From Gammaproteobacteria bacterium (lineage in GTDB: Bacteria; Pseudomonadota; Gammaproteobacteria; UBA6429; Thiohalophilaceae): a stretch of 64,000 nt of DNA. Shown one piece after another: positions 15,448 through 23,263 of this stretch. The translations under genes and the position numbers were made by a program. How positions within the stretch are numbered: the first letter of the stretch is position 1; every line of letters begins with the position of its first letter. Under the pieces are notes generated by a model. That model was not told the DNA's origin and did no database searches. It worked only from the letters and a program-made list of their open reading frames with translations. The stretch is taken from the NCBI GenBank assembly GCA_016125505.1, contig WGLP01000007.1:62001-126000 (forward strand). Direction: 5' to 3'.

Positions 15448-15500
15448 GTCTAACTTTATATATGTCTCATAACTGCGACATAACACTCTTGTATGTCGCA
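15448..15500 (-). other. attI-like region with 9-bp palindrome
   Basis: The minus strand ends in AAAGTTAGAC at 15448-15454, the form expected at the junction of attI and the first cassette. Just upstream is a perfect palindrome TGCGACATA (15474-15482), nine-base loop, TATGTCGCA (15492-15500), and GTTATG boxes reminiscent of the weak integrase sites of attI. No integrase gene follows. It could also be the 3' end of a lost cassette's attC. Confidence 0.45.
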
Positions 15501-15586
15501 ACCCATTTATAATTTCTTTATCTCAATGAATAACTTGAGACGCATAAGCTTCCTAATTTTAAGTGCATATTATGTTGTAAAGTGCA

Positions 15587-15616
15587 GTTATAATTTTTTA
15601 ACTCGTTCCTTATCAA
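15587..15616 (-). promoter_or_regulatory. Candidate promoter for the cassette array
   Basis: Minus strand TTGATA (15611-15616), 18-base spacer, TATAAC (15587-15592). Each box has five of six consensus bases. It points into the first cassette with a leader of about 140 bases that contains the palindrome at 15474-15500. Confidence 0.5.
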
Positions 15617-15676
15617 TTATATACAGCTCATGAGGGGAGACGATGTCATTATTTTCGGTTCTGCTCAGTCATTCTT

Positions 15677-16687
15677 TCAAGTCAATGCTTCATCATGTCC
15701 CACCAGGCCATCTTGCGATGGACGCCGCCCTTGATGCGACGGGCCGGGTTGTCCGCTGACGCTGTGATCGGGGTGGTCGAAGAAGTCCGGGTCGAGGATC
15801 TCGACGAAGCGGCGTGCCTGTGGTGAGAGTTGTTTGTTGCGGCGCAGGACGATGCCGTAACTGCGGCGTGGAAAGTATTGGGTCAGCGGGATCGCGGCGA
15901 GGGACTCTTCACCGGTGAGACAGATGCTGGTGACGATGGACACACCCATGCCCAGCGCGACATAACGTTTGATGATCTCCCATCCGCCGGCTTCGAGTAC
16001 CACTTTGTAATTGAGCCCGTGTTGACGGAACACGAGGTCAACGATGTGCCAGGTACTCAGATGTCGCGGCGGCAGGATCAGACCGCACTCGCTGACTTCT
16101 TCCAGCGTGACTTCTTTGCGTCCGGCCAGCGGATGCTCCAAGGAAGTGATCAACATGGGGTCGTAATTGAAGGTCGGCACATAGGAGATGTCGTGCGGGA
16201 TATCGATCATGGAGCCCACCGCGAGATCCACTTCACCGTTGCGCAGCATCGCCAGTCCGTCGCGACCGGTGACATTGTGCAGACGCAATTCCACCAGCGG
16301 GTATTCGATACTGAAGCGGTACACATACTCCGGCAGCAGATACAGGATGGTCGACTCGCCGGCGGCGATGTCCAGGGTGCCGGCGGTGATCTCGCCCAGG
16401 CGTTCGGCGAGGGCCGCGGGCAGGTTGTCGAGTTCTTCCAGGATCGGCAGCGCGATATCGAAAAAGGCCTGGCCGTCATCGGTGAGCTGAATGCGCGGGC
16501 CGCGGCGCTCGAACAGCATGATGCCCAGGTCCGATTCCAGGCTCATGATCAATTGCGACACTGCGGGCTGGCTGCTGCACAGGCGCTCGGCGGCGCGCGA
16601 GATATTCCCGGTCTGCGCCGCCAGACAAAAGGCCCGTAACTGGCGCAAACGGTTGGGGGGACAGGGTTTGTTGTCGACAGGCTTCAT
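15677..16687 (-). CDS. LysR-family regulator, divergent from aceA
   Basis: 336 residues. The N-terminal winged helix-turn-helix is typical of LysR (RLRQLRAFCLAAQTGNISRAA, SSQPAVSQLI, LFERRGPRIQLTDDG). The effector domain has the usual two-lobe order (GTLDIAAGESTILYLLPEYV, DLAVGSMIDIPHDISYVP, HPLAGRKEV, YVALGMGVSIV). A longer than usual hydrophilic tail ends the protein. Transcribed away from aceA with 118 bases between starts, so it probably controls the glyoxylate-shunt genes and itself, sensing an unknown metabolite. Start 16687 (ATG) has CAGGTGA upstream. It is the first backbone gene right of the cassette array. Confidence 0.85.
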   Translation of the reverse strand: MKPVDNKPCPPNRLRQLRAFCLAAQTGNISRAAERLCSSQPAVSQLIMSLESDLGIMLFERRGPRIQLTDDGQAFFDIALPILEELDNLPAALAERLGEITAGTLDIAAGESTILYLLPEYVYRFSIEYPLVELRLHNVTGRDGLAMLRNGEVDLAVGSMIDIPHDISYVPTFNYDPMLITSLEHPLAGRKEVTLEEVSECGLILPPRHLSTWHIVDLVFRQHGLNYKVVLEAGGWEIIKRYVALGMGVSIVTSICLTGEESLAAIPLTQYFPRRSYGIVLRRNKQLSPQARRFVEILDPDFFDHPDHSVSGQPGPSHQGRRPSQDGLVGHDEALT

Positions 16688-16714
16688 GGCGGTCACCTGC
16701 GGGGGCTAAAGTAT

Positions 16715-16726
16715 TCATTTAAATGA
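16715..16726. promoter_or_regulatory. Palindrome in the LysR-aceA intergenic region
   Basis: Perfect 12-base palindrome TCATTTAAATGA within ATTCATTTAAATGAT, which also fits the LysR T-N11-A rule. Central in the divergent promoter region; a likely binding site for the adjacent regulator. Confidence 0.5.
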
Positions 16727-16805
16727 TAGTAAGTATTATGAGAATTATCTAATCGAATGCTTCCGCCGGGCCTATGGTTATGAAAAATATCACCAGGAGC
16801 CCATC

Positions 16806-18128
16806 ATGAAACGACACGAACAGATCACCGCGCTGGAAAAAGACTGGATTGAAAACCCCCGCTGGCGGGATGTGCGCCGCGGGTATCGGGCCGAGGATGT
16901 GGTCCGCCTGCGCGGTTCCTTGCAACCCGAATACACCTATGCCAAACACGGCGCCGACAAGCTGTGGGGCCTGATCCACGGCGAGGCCAGAAAGGGTTAT
17001 GTGAATTGCATGGGTGCGATCACCGGCGGCCAGGCCATGCAGCAGGCCAAGGCCGGGGTCGAGGCCATTTATCTCTCCGGCTGGCAGGTCGCCGCCGACG
17101 GCAACACCTCAGAGACCATGTATCCGGACCAGTCGTTGTATGCCTACGACTCGGTACCGACCATGGTGCGCCGCATCAATAACGCCTTCAAACGCGCCGA
17201 CGAGATCCAGTGGTCGCGTGACATCGGGCCGGGCGATGAGGGTTACGTCGATTACTTCCTGCCGATCGTGGCGGACGCCGAGGCCGGATTCGGTGGCGTG
17301 CTCAACGCCTTCGAGTTGATGAAGAACATGATCGCCGCCGGTGCGGCGGGCGTGCACTTCGAGGATCAACTGGCGGCGGTGAAGAAGTGCGGTCACATGG
17401 GTGGCAAGGTACTGGTGCCGACGCAAGAGGCGGTGCAGAAACTGGTGGCCGCGCGCCTGGCCGCGGACGTGTGCGGTGTGCCGACCCTGGTGCTGGCGCG
17501 CACCGATGCCGAGGCCGCGAATCTGCTGACCAGCGATGTCGATCCGAATGATCGGCCTTTCGTGACCCGCGAACGTACCGCCGAAGGTTTTTATCGTGTG
17601 AAGAACGGACTGGAGCAGGCCATTTCGCGCGGCATTGCCTATGCGCCCTATGCGGATCTGGTGTGGTGCGAGACCGGCACGCCGGACCTCGGCTTTGCCC
17701 GCGAGTTTGCCCAGGCCGTGCTGCGGCAGAATCCGAACAAACTGCTGGCCTACAATTGCTCGCCGTCCTTCAACTGGAAGAAGAATCTCGACGACAGGAC
17801 CATCGCGCACTTCCAGGATGAACTGGCGGCCATGGGTTACAAGTATCAATTCATCACGCTCGCCGGGATTCACAGCATGTGGTTCAACATGTTCGACCTC
17901 GCCTACGACTATGCGCGCGGCGAGGGCATGAAGCACTACGTCGAGAAGGTGCAGGAGCCGGAGTTTGCGGCGCGCGGCAGGGGTTATACCTTCGTCTCGC
18001 ATCAACAGGAGGTCGGTGCCGGTTACTTCGACGATGTCACGACCGTGATCCAGGGCGGCAACTCCTCCGTCACGGCCCTCACCGGATCCACGGAAGAGGC
18101 CCAATTCAAAACACGCGCTGCGGGGTGA
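16806..18128 (+). CDS. aceA: Isocitrate lyase
   Basis: 440 residues, full length for the proteobacterial type. It splits isocitrate to succinate and glyoxylate, first step of the glyoxylate shunt, in the cytoplasm. The catalytic signature [13 protein letters not shown] (active-site Cys) is intact, as are the substrate and metal segments ([48 protein letters not shown]). ATG at 16806 has AGGAG six bases upstream. The gene heads aceA-rraA-aceK. Malate synthase, the shunt's second enzyme, is not in the window. Confidence 0.97.
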   Translation: MKRHEQITALEKDWIENPRWRDVRRGYRAEDVVRLRGSLQPEYTYAKHGADKLWGLIHGEARKGYVNCMGAITGGQAMQQAKAGVEAIYLSGWQVAADGNTSETMYPDQSLYAYDSVPTMVRRINNAFKRADEIQWSRDIGPGDEGYVDYFLPIVADAEAGFGGVLNAFELMKNMIAAGAAGVHFEDQLAAVKKCGHMGGKVLVPTQEAVQKLVAARLAADVCGVPTLVLARTDAEAANLLTSDVDPNDRPFVTRERTAEGFYRVKNGLEQAISRGIAYAPYADLVWCETGTPDLGFAREFAQAVLRQNPNKLLAYNCSPSFNWKKNLDDRTIAHFQDELAAMGYKYQFITLAGIHSMWFNMFDLAYDYARGEGMKHYVEKVQEPEFAARGRGYTFVSHQQEVGAGYFDDVTTVIQGGNSSVTALTGSTEEAQFKTRAAG

Positions 18129-18132
18129 TGCC

Positions 18133-18627
18133 ATGCTGACTGCGACACATCTCTCGACCGCTGATCTGTGCGACGGCCACGAACAACAGTTACAGGTCTG
18201 CCAGCCGCTGTTGCGGCACTTCGGCGGGCGCGAGGAGTTTCAGGGCGAGATCGTGACCCTGCGTTGCATTGAGGATAACTCGCTGGTGCGTGAAGCCCTG
18301 AGCGAGCCGGGACACGGCAAGGTGCTGGTGGTGGATGGCGGTGGTTCGCTGCGCTGTGCCTTGCTGGGTGACAAGCTCGCCGCGCTGGCGGTGCAAAACG
18401 GCTGGGAAGGCATCGTGATCAACGGCTGCATCCGCGACTCGGCGCAGATTGCGGAAATGGATATCGGTGTCATGGCCTTGGCCACGCATCCGCGCAAGAG
18501 CGTGAAACTCGGTTGCGGCCGTCGCCACCTGCAACTGAATTTTGCCGGTGTGTATTTCATGCCCGGTCAGTATCTCTATTGCGATGCGGACGGGATCCTG
18601 CTGGCCGATGCGGCGCTGGAACTCTAA
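18133..18627 (+). CDS. rraA: RraA-family protein (aldolase / RNase E inhibitor fold)
   Basis: 164 residues, full length. Conserved core GGGSLRCALLGDKLAALA, NGWEGIVINGCIRDSAQI and DIGVMALATHPRKS, including the Gly..Arg-Asp residues that bind metal and substrate in the 4-hydroxy-4-methyl-2-oxoglutarate aldolase group. The DSAQIAEMDIGV and HPRKS segments match E. coli-type RraA, which inhibits RNase E. The gene starts four bases after the aceA stop with its own GGGG box, so it is translated from the aceA message. Placement inside a glyoxylate-shunt operon suggests either a metabolic aldolase/oxaloacetate decarboxylase role or RNA control. The sequence does not decide. Confidence 0.88.
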   Translation: MLTATHLSTADLCDGHEQQLQVCQPLLRHFGGREEFQGEIVTLRCIEDNSLVREALSEPGHGKVLVVDGGGSLRCALLGDKLAALAVQNGWEGIVINGCIRDSAQIAEMDIGVMALATHPRKSVKLGCGRRHLQLNFAGVYFMPGQYLYCDADGILLADAALEL

Positions 18628-18644
18628 CATGATACAGCCACGAG

Positions 18645-18752
18645 CTGGCGAGGCGCCCTGCAGTTCCGGGACACGCGGTAAATACATCCCTGTACGCTCA
18701 TATGCCGCATCCCTGCGGCATATGGTCCCGAAACCGCAGGGTGTCTCGCCAG
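18645..18752. repeat. 108-bp nested palindromic repeat (REP/MITE-like)
   Basis: The outer arms of 28 bases (from CTGGCGAGGC at 18645 and ending TCTCGCCAG at 18752) match with four mismatches. Inside lie a perfect 11-bp hairpin CATATGCCGCA-TCCC-TGCGGCATATG (18699-18724) and a smaller TACA-TCCC-TGTA hairpin, both with the same TCCC loop. This looks like an interspersed element, not a simple terminator. It could also modulate expression of aceK relative to aceA. Confidence 0.7.
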
Positions 18753-18797
18753 AGGTGTTTTATGTTTATGCACACTGAGTCGGTAATGGAGTAAGCA

Positions 18798-20564
18798 ATG
18801 AATGCATCGAGGGCGCAACACATCGCGCGCGTGATCCTCGCCGAGTTTGATCAGCATTATGCGCAGTTTCAGCGTGTCACGGCGGCGGCCCGCGAACGTT
18901 TTTGCCGCGCCGACTGGGCGAGTGTGCAGGCGGCGTCACGCGAGCGCATTGATTATTACGATCAGACCGTGCAGGCGACGACTCGCCTGTTGCAACGTGA
19001 GCACGGCATTGCCGATCTGGATGAACCGCTATGGCAGGCGATCAAACTTGCCTATGTCATGCGTCTGCATCAGCATCGTCAGCCGGAGCTGGCCGAGACC
19101 TTTTACAACTCCGTTTTCTGCGGCCTGTTCCATCGGCGTTATTTCAACAACCGCAATATCTTCGTGCGGCCCGCGGTGTCCACCGAACACATCGATTCCG
19201 ATACGCCGGCGTATTCCTGTTATTACCCGATGCGTGACGGCATGCGTCGCGTGGTGACACGCATCCTCGATAATTTTGATTTCGGCCTGCCCTATGCCGA
19301 CAAGCGTCTCGACGTGCGCAACATCATGCGCTTTATTCGCCAGTGGGACGCGGCGCAACACGGCCAGAGCCTGCACCTGGCGGTGCTCAACTTTGTGTTT
19401 TACCGCAACAAGGCGGCCTACCTCATTGGCAAGCTGGTCAACGGCGAGGACGAGACCCCGTTTGCCATCCCTGTCCTCAACAACGAACACGGCGGTGTCT
19501 ACGTCGATACCGTGCTGGCGGGTGAGTCGGCGCTGGCCAATGTGTTCAGCTTCGCGCGCGCCTATTTCATGGTGAATACCGACGTGCCGGCGGCGGTGGT
19601 GAATTTCCTGTCGCGCATCCTGCCGGGGATCACGCGCGCGGATTTATACACGGCGATCGGTCTGCAAAAACACGGCAAGACCGAGTTCTATCGCGATTTC
19701 CTCGACCACCTGAAATATTCCAGCGATGAGTTTGTGATCGCGCCGGGTATTCAGGGCATGGTGATGTACGTGTTCACCTTGCCGTCCTATCCGTATGTGT
19801 TCAAGGTGATCAAGGACAATTTTCCGCCTAACAAGGACGTCACCCGCGCCCAGGTCGAGGCCAAGTACCAATTGGTGAAGCAACACGACCGGGTCGGGCG
19901 CATGGCCGACTCCTGGGAGTACTCGCAGGCGGCGTTTCCGGTGGCGCGCTTTGCGCCGGAGCTGCTGGCCGACCTGCGCGAGCAGTGTGCCTCCAGCCTG
20001 GAGTTCGAGGAGGACCAGATCGTTATTCGCCACTTATATATAGAGAGACGTATGGCGCCGCTGAACATGTACATCAGTCAGGCCGATGACGAGGAGCTGT
20101 GGAAGGTGGTGAAGGGCTACGGCAATGCGCTGCGCCAGCTGGCCGGTGCCAATATCTTTCCCGGCGACATGCTGCTGAAGAATTTCGGCGTGACCTGCCA
20201 CGGGCGCGTGGTGTTTTACGACTACGACGAGATCTGTTATCTGACCGAGTGTAACTTCCGCCAGATCCCGGAGGCGCCGTATCCGGAATTCGAGATGAGC
20301 GATGAGCCCTGGTACAGCGCCGGACCCCATGATGTCTTCCCGGAAGAGTGGGCGACCTTCCTGCTCAGTGATCCGCGGGTGCGCAAGGTGTTTCTCGAAT
20401 TGCATGGGGAACTGCTCAAGCCGGAATACTGGCAGGCAAAGCAAAATCTGATCAAGGCGCACGTGTACGAAGATGTCTTCCCGTATGCCTCACGGCAGCG
20501 GTTTCCGACCCAGCGCGACGCAATCTCGAGACAGACGGAAAACCTGAAGACCAAGGCGGCGTAA
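18798..20564 (+). CDS. aceK: Isocitrate dehydrogenase kinase/phosphatase
   Basis: 588 residues, full length. The bifunctional enzyme phosphorylates isocitrate dehydrogenase to push isocitrate into the glyoxylate shunt, and reverses it. The N-terminal regulatory helices (RVILAEFDQHYAQF, WASVQAASRERIDYYD) and the kinase core with VFKVIKDNFPPNKDV (ATP loop and Lys), FPVARFAPELL and FGVTCHGRVVFYDYDEICYL (catalytic Asp segment) are present. Start ATG 18798 has GGAG six bases upstream. Separated from rraA by the palindromic repeat, so expression may be partly independent of aceA. Convergent with the methyltransferase gene 13 bases further on. Confidence 0.96.
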   Translation: MNASRAQHIARVILAEFDQHYAQFQRVTAAARERFCRADWASVQAASRERIDYYDQTVQATTRLLQREHGIADLDEPLWQAIKLAYVMRLHQHRQPELAETFYNSVFCGLFHRRYFNNRNIFVRPAVSTEHIDSDTPAYSCYYPMRDGMRRVVTRILDNFDFGLPYADKRLDVRNIMRFIRQWDAAQHGQSLHLAVLNFVFYRNKAAYLIGKLVNGEDETPFAIPVLNNEHGGVYVDTVLAGESALANVFSFARAYFMVNTDVPAAVVNFLSRILPGITRADLYTAIGLQKHGKTEFYRDFLDHLKYSSDEFVIAPGIQGMVMYVFTLPSYPYVFKVIKDNFPPNKDVTRAQVEAKYQLVKQHDRVGRMADSWEYSQAAFPVARFAPELLADLREQCASSLEFEEDQIVIRHLYIERRMAPLNMYISQADDEELWKVVKGYGNALRQLAGANIFPGDMLLKNFGVTCHGRVVFYDYDEICYLTECNFRQIPEAPYPEFEMSDEPWYSAGPHDVFPEEWATFLLSDPRVRKVFLELHGELLKPEYWQAKQNLIKAHVYEDVFPYASRQRFPTQRDAISRQTENLKTKAA

Positions 20565-20577
20565 AGATATTCCGCCG

Positions 20578-21198
20578 TCAGCAGGCGACCTTGCGGCAGT
20601 AGCAATAGATGAATTTCTGATCCTTGCCCGCCGGTGTGTGGTGCACTTCTTTCGTGTGTTTCAGCAGCGCGAAATGATCGCCGAACTCCGCATGCAGTTG
20701 ATCGGCGCGGTAGCGCATCACGGGCAGGCCGCTGCATTTGTCCGGGCCATCTTCCGCGAAGGTGGAGACGATGACGTGGCCGCCGGGTTTGATGGCGTGC
20801 ATGACGGCCGCGACGTAAGCGGCGCGATCTTCCGGCGCGGTCAGAAAGTGAAACACCGCCCGGTCATGCCAGACGTCGTAACGATGTGTTGGCAATTCGA
20901 CCTGGGTAATATCCGCTTCTATCCAGTCTACCTTTTCCGACGCGGCGCCGATGCGTTGTCTTGCCGCGGTTAATGCCGCCGCCGACAGATCAAGCACGGA
21001 CAGGTCCCGGTAGCCGCGCAGGATCAGATCATCGACCAGGGTGGAGGCGCCGCCGCCGACATCGATAATCGCGGCCTCTTTGCCGACACCGGTTGCCTGA
21101 ATAATGCTAAGGGACGTTTCGGCGTGTTCCTGAAACCAGCTGACGTCCGTGGTGGCCTTGCTGGTGTAGACGGTTTCCCAGTGCGTTTTCGATTGCAT
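20578..21198 (-). CDS. Class I SAM-dependent methyltransferase
   Basis: 206 residues. The SAM motif I region is AAIIDVGGGASTLVDDLI, motif II YRDLSVLDLSAAAL, and the acidic motif DWIEADIT; HDRAVFHFLT and GGHVIVSTF complete the Rossmann order. Substrate unknown. The opening HWETVYTSKATTDVSWFQEHAETSL is shared by a group of small-molecule methyltransferases, some linked to thiol or metalloid compounds. Start 21198 (MQSKTHW) chosen for CTGGAG upstream. Follows the CopZ-like gene by 23 bases, so the two are an operon divergent from sqr-fisR. Two late Cys (IYCYCRKVAC) could bind metal. Confidence 0.85.
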   Translation of the reverse strand: MQSKTHWETVYTSKATTDVSWFQEHAETSLSIIQATGVGKEAAIIDVGGGASTLVDDLILRGYRDLSVLDLSAAALTAARQRIGAASEKVDWIEADITQVELPTHRYDVWHDRAVFHFLTAPEDRAAYVAAVMHAIKPGGHVIVSTFAEDGPDKCSGLPVMRYRADQLHAEFGDHFALLKHTKEVHHTPAGKDQKFIYCYCRKVAC

Positions 21199-21221
21199 GG
21201 TGGCTCCAGTGTTGGTCGCGG

Positions 21222-21647
21222 TTATTGTTTCGGAAAATCCTTGAGACAACAGCGCCCGGAGGGATTACGCGTTTCGCAGGAACACAGGGCCTGCCGGGTT
21301 TTGTCCTTGACGAAATCGATGGTGACGCTGTTCTGTGTTGCTGCGTGATAGGACACATCAAAACAATAGCAAAGCATGCGATCGGGCGATGTCTCTTTGA
21401 TGCCTACCGGTGTCCGCAGCTCGGACTTTTCGATGATGGAATCATCCTGGCCGAAGTAGACGACAGCGCAATCGGGATCGGAACAAAAATAATACGCCGC
21501 ACTGTCCAGTGGCCGTTTCCAGGGCTCGGCCAGATGATGCAGGATAGTCTTGATCCCGACCACGCCATAGTGCTTGCCGTTGACCGGGCAGCGATAGTTC
21601 TTCGGCGGATTCGCGTCGGCTACCGATGAGCCGCAACAGTCTGTCAT
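21222..21647 (-). CDS. CopZ-type Cys-rich zinc/[2Fe-2S] domain protein
   Basis: 141 residues with ten Cys: MTDCCGSS, YRCPVNGKHYG, YFCSDPDCAVVYFG, MLCYCFDVSY and ALCSCETRNPSGRCCLKDF. This order matches the N-terminal domain of Archaeoglobus CopZ, which binds a zinc and a [2Fe-2S] cluster; the copper-binding HMA half is absent. It is often found with metal or sulfur genes. Start 21647 has GAGG eight bases upstream; an ATG six bases earlier is also possible. Divergent from sqr across 235 bases, so co-regulation by FisR is possible. Likely an electron or metal shuttle; the reaction is unknown. Confidence 0.8.
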   Translation of the reverse strand: MTDCCGSSVADANPPKNYRCPVNGKHYGVVGIKTILHHLAEPWKRPLDSAAYYFCSDPDCAVVYFGQDDSIIEKSELRTPVGIKETSPDRMLCYCFDVSYHAATQNSVTIDFVKDKTRQALCSCETRNPSGRCCLKDFPKQ

Positions 21648-21696
21648 TGCCATTTCCTCATTAACAAAATCTATACGAAGGGCAGACGCACACCCG

Positions 21697-21723
21697 GGTA
21701 AAGCACACTATAGTTAGTTTACC
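21697..21723. promoter_or_regulatory. Inverted repeat upstream of sqr, possible enhancer site
   Basis: GGTAAA (21697-21702), 15 bases, TTTACC (21718-21723), centred about 105 bases upstream of the sigma-54 box of sqr, in the range used by bacterial enhancer proteins. No copy of the TGACA palindrome occurs here, so which of the two is the FisR site is open. Confidence 0.35.
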
Positions 21724-21807
21724 TGAGTCTATAACACAGACGGAACGTAGGTGGCGATGGGCATCGGATTGCTCTTCTGTATCCCCTAAATGCCAGGCAA
21801 TTCCTTA

Positions 21808-21823
21808 TTGGCATGAAATGTGC
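21808..21823 (+). promoter_or_regulatory. Sigma-54 promoter of sqr
   Basis: TTGGCATGAAATGTGC has the invariant GG and GC separated by exactly ten bases and a good -24 box (TGGCA). Transcription should start near 21835, leaving a leader of about 48 bases before the sqr ATG at 21883. The neighbouring gene encodes a sigma-54 activator, which supports the call. Confidence 0.75.
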
Positions 21824-21882
21824 CCTGTATTTCGCTGTTTCGCATATAAAAAAACACCGATCAAGATTATGAGGAGAGCATC

Positions 21883-23175
21883 ATGGCACACGTAGTTATC
21901 ATCGGCGCCAGTACCGGCGGGCTGCCGGCGGCGTATGAAATCAAGGAATTACTTGGCAGCAAGCATGAAGTGACGGTCATTTCCAACACGGATACCTTTC
22001 ATTTCGTGCCATCCAATCCCTGGGTTGCGGTGGGCTGGCGCTCGCGCAAGGACACCAGTTTCAAGCTTGAGCCATACCTGGCCAAGAAAAAGATCAAGCT
22101 GATCGCGACCGCCGCGCAGGAGATCAAGCCGGATGACAAGGAAATCGTGCTGGCCGACGGCAAGACGGTGAAGTATGACTACCTGGTCATTGCCACCGGG
22201 CCGAAACTCGCCTTTGAAGAAGTGGAAGGCCTGGGTCCGCAGGGCCACACGCATTCGATCTGCACCCTCGATCATGCCGAGCACGCCTATGCCGCATGGC
22301 AGAAATTCGTGAAAAATCCGGGGCCTATTGTGGTCGGCGCGGCACCGTTCGCGTCCTGCTTCGGTCCGGCCTATGAATTTGCCTTCATCATGGATACGGA
22401 ATTGCGCCGCCTGAAGATCCGCGACAAGGTGCCCATGACCTTCGTGACGTCCGAACCCTATATCGGCCACCTGGGTCTCGGCGGCGTCGGCGACTCCAAG
22501 GGTCTGCTGGAATCCGAGATGCGTAATCACGATATCAAGTGGGTAACCAACGCCAAGATTACGCGCTGCGAGGAAGGTAAGGTCATCGCCGACGAGATCA
22601 GTGGCAAGGGCGAGGTGGTCAAGACCCACGAACTGGCCAACAAATTCGCCATGATCCTGCCCGCCTTCAAGGGCGTGGAGGCCGTGGTCAAAGTCGGCGA
22701 GGACCTCGTGAATCCGCGTGGTTTCGTCAAGGTGGACGAATTCCAGCGTAATCCCAAGTGGAAAAACATCTTTTCCGTGGGTGTCTGTATCGCCATCCCG
22801 CCGGTGGAGGCGACCCCGGTGCCGACCGGCGCGCCCAAGACCGGCTATATGATTGAATCCATGGTGGAAGCGGTGAAGCACAATATCCTGAATGACATTA
22901 ACGGCCAGGCCCCGGATCACCGCGCGACCTGGAACGCTATCTGTCTGGCGGATATGGGCGACACCGGCGCCGCCTTCGTGGCCATGCCGCAGATCCCGCC
23001 GCGCAACACGGCCTGGATGAAGAAGGGCAAGTGGGTCCACCTGGCCAAGGTCGCCTTCGAGAAGTACTTCATCCGCAAGATGAAGAAAGGCACCTCCGAA
23101 CCGCTGTACGAGAAATATATCCTCAAGGCCATGGGCATCGTGAAACTGAAGGACAAGGTGCAACAGCCCAACTGA
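21883..23175 (+). CDS. sqr: Sulfide:quinone oxidoreductase-like flavoprotein
   Basis: 430 residues. The FAD dinucleotide fold VVIIGASTGGLPAAYEI is at the N-terminus and DYLVIATGP at about 99-106. Cys127 (SICTLDHAEHA), Cys159 (FASCFGPAYEF) and Cys354 (AICLADMGDTGAAF) fall where the three catalytic Cys of SQRs are expected. The quinone/FAD segment VCIAIPPVEATPVPTGAPKTGYMIE is typical. It oxidises sulfide at the inner face of the membrane to bound polysulfide and passes electrons to quinone; the C-terminal amphipathic helices (WVHLAKVAFEKYFIRKMKKG) would give monotopic attachment. Start ATG 21883 has GAGGAGAG upstream. Under a sigma-54 promoter and followed by fisR. I cannot fix the SQR type. 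Confidence 0.88.
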   Translation: MAHVVIIGASTGGLPAAYEIKELLGSKHEVTVISNTDTFHFVPSNPWVAVGWRSRKDTSFKLEPYLAKKKIKLIATAAQEIKPDDKEIVLADGKTVKYDYLVIATGPKLAFEEVEGLGPQGHTHSICTLDHAEHAYAAWQKFVKNPGPIVVGAAPFASCFGPAYEFAFIMDTELRRLKIRDKVPMTFVTSEPYIGHLGLGGVGDSKGLLESEMRNHDIKWVTNAKITRCEEGKVIADEISGKGEVVKTHELANKFAMILPAFKGVEAVVKVGEDLVNPRGFVKVDEFQRNPKWKNIFSVGVCIAIPPVEATPVPTGAPKTGYMIESMVEAVKHNILNDINGQAPDHRATWNAICLADMGDTGAAFVAMPQIPPRNTAWMKKGKWVHLAKVAFEKYFIRKMKKGTSEPLYEKYILKAMGIVKLKDKVQQPN

Positions 23176-23243
23176 CAGGCTGATCTTCTGACAGTCACCG
23201 CTGACAACCTGACATTCCTGTCATATACTGACAGGAGTGTCAG
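23172..23243. promoter_or_regulatory. CTGACA repeats and two TGACA-N4-TGTCA palindromes before fisR
   Basis: Between sqr and fisR the hexamer CTGACA occurs five times (23172, 23188, 23201, 23209, 23228). Two copies form palindromes of one design, TGACA-ttcc-TGTCA (23210-23223) and CTGACA-ggag-TGTCAG (23228-23243), centres 19 bases apart. The second is followed by CTATTTTT, so in RNA it could also act as a weak terminator of sqr. It ends 20 bases before the fisR ATG. Confidence 0.65.
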
Positions 23244-23263
23244 CTATTTTTCGAGGTGAAGAT

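Larger units (their letters stand above)
10927..15454 (-). mobile_element. Integron gene-cassette array without integrase (CALIN-like)
   Basis: Six short, AT-rich, same-strand genes are each followed by a 70-95 base palindromic spacer whose ends match the integron attC core sites (RYYYAAC at the gene's stop codon and GTTRRRY just before the next start). Clear ends are GTCTAAC overlapping a TAA stop at 15207-15213, GCCTAAC at 13114-13120, and GTTAGGC at 14209-14215 ten bases before an ATG. The first cassette starts with GTTAGAC at 15448-15454. No intI gene is present in the window; the next gene to the right is the LysR regulator. Cassette genes differ sharply in base composition from both flanks. 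An IS3-family element interrupts the array. Confidence 0.78.

Noticed and set aside
15502-15676. Possible integron integrase remnant next to the first cassette
   Set aside because: Only 175 AT-rich bases without an open frame or the tyrosine-recombinase motif; no intI can be supported here.
21949-23163. 404-codon minus-strand frame inside sqr, and similar long antisense frames in aceA (17109-18134)
   Set aside because: Low-complexity His/Arg/Gly content and perfect overlap with well-identified flavoprotein and lyase genes.
23228-23250. Only a transcription terminator of sqr
   Set aside because: The stem is just six base pairs and a twin palindrome without T-run lies 19 bases away, so an operator function is at least as likely.
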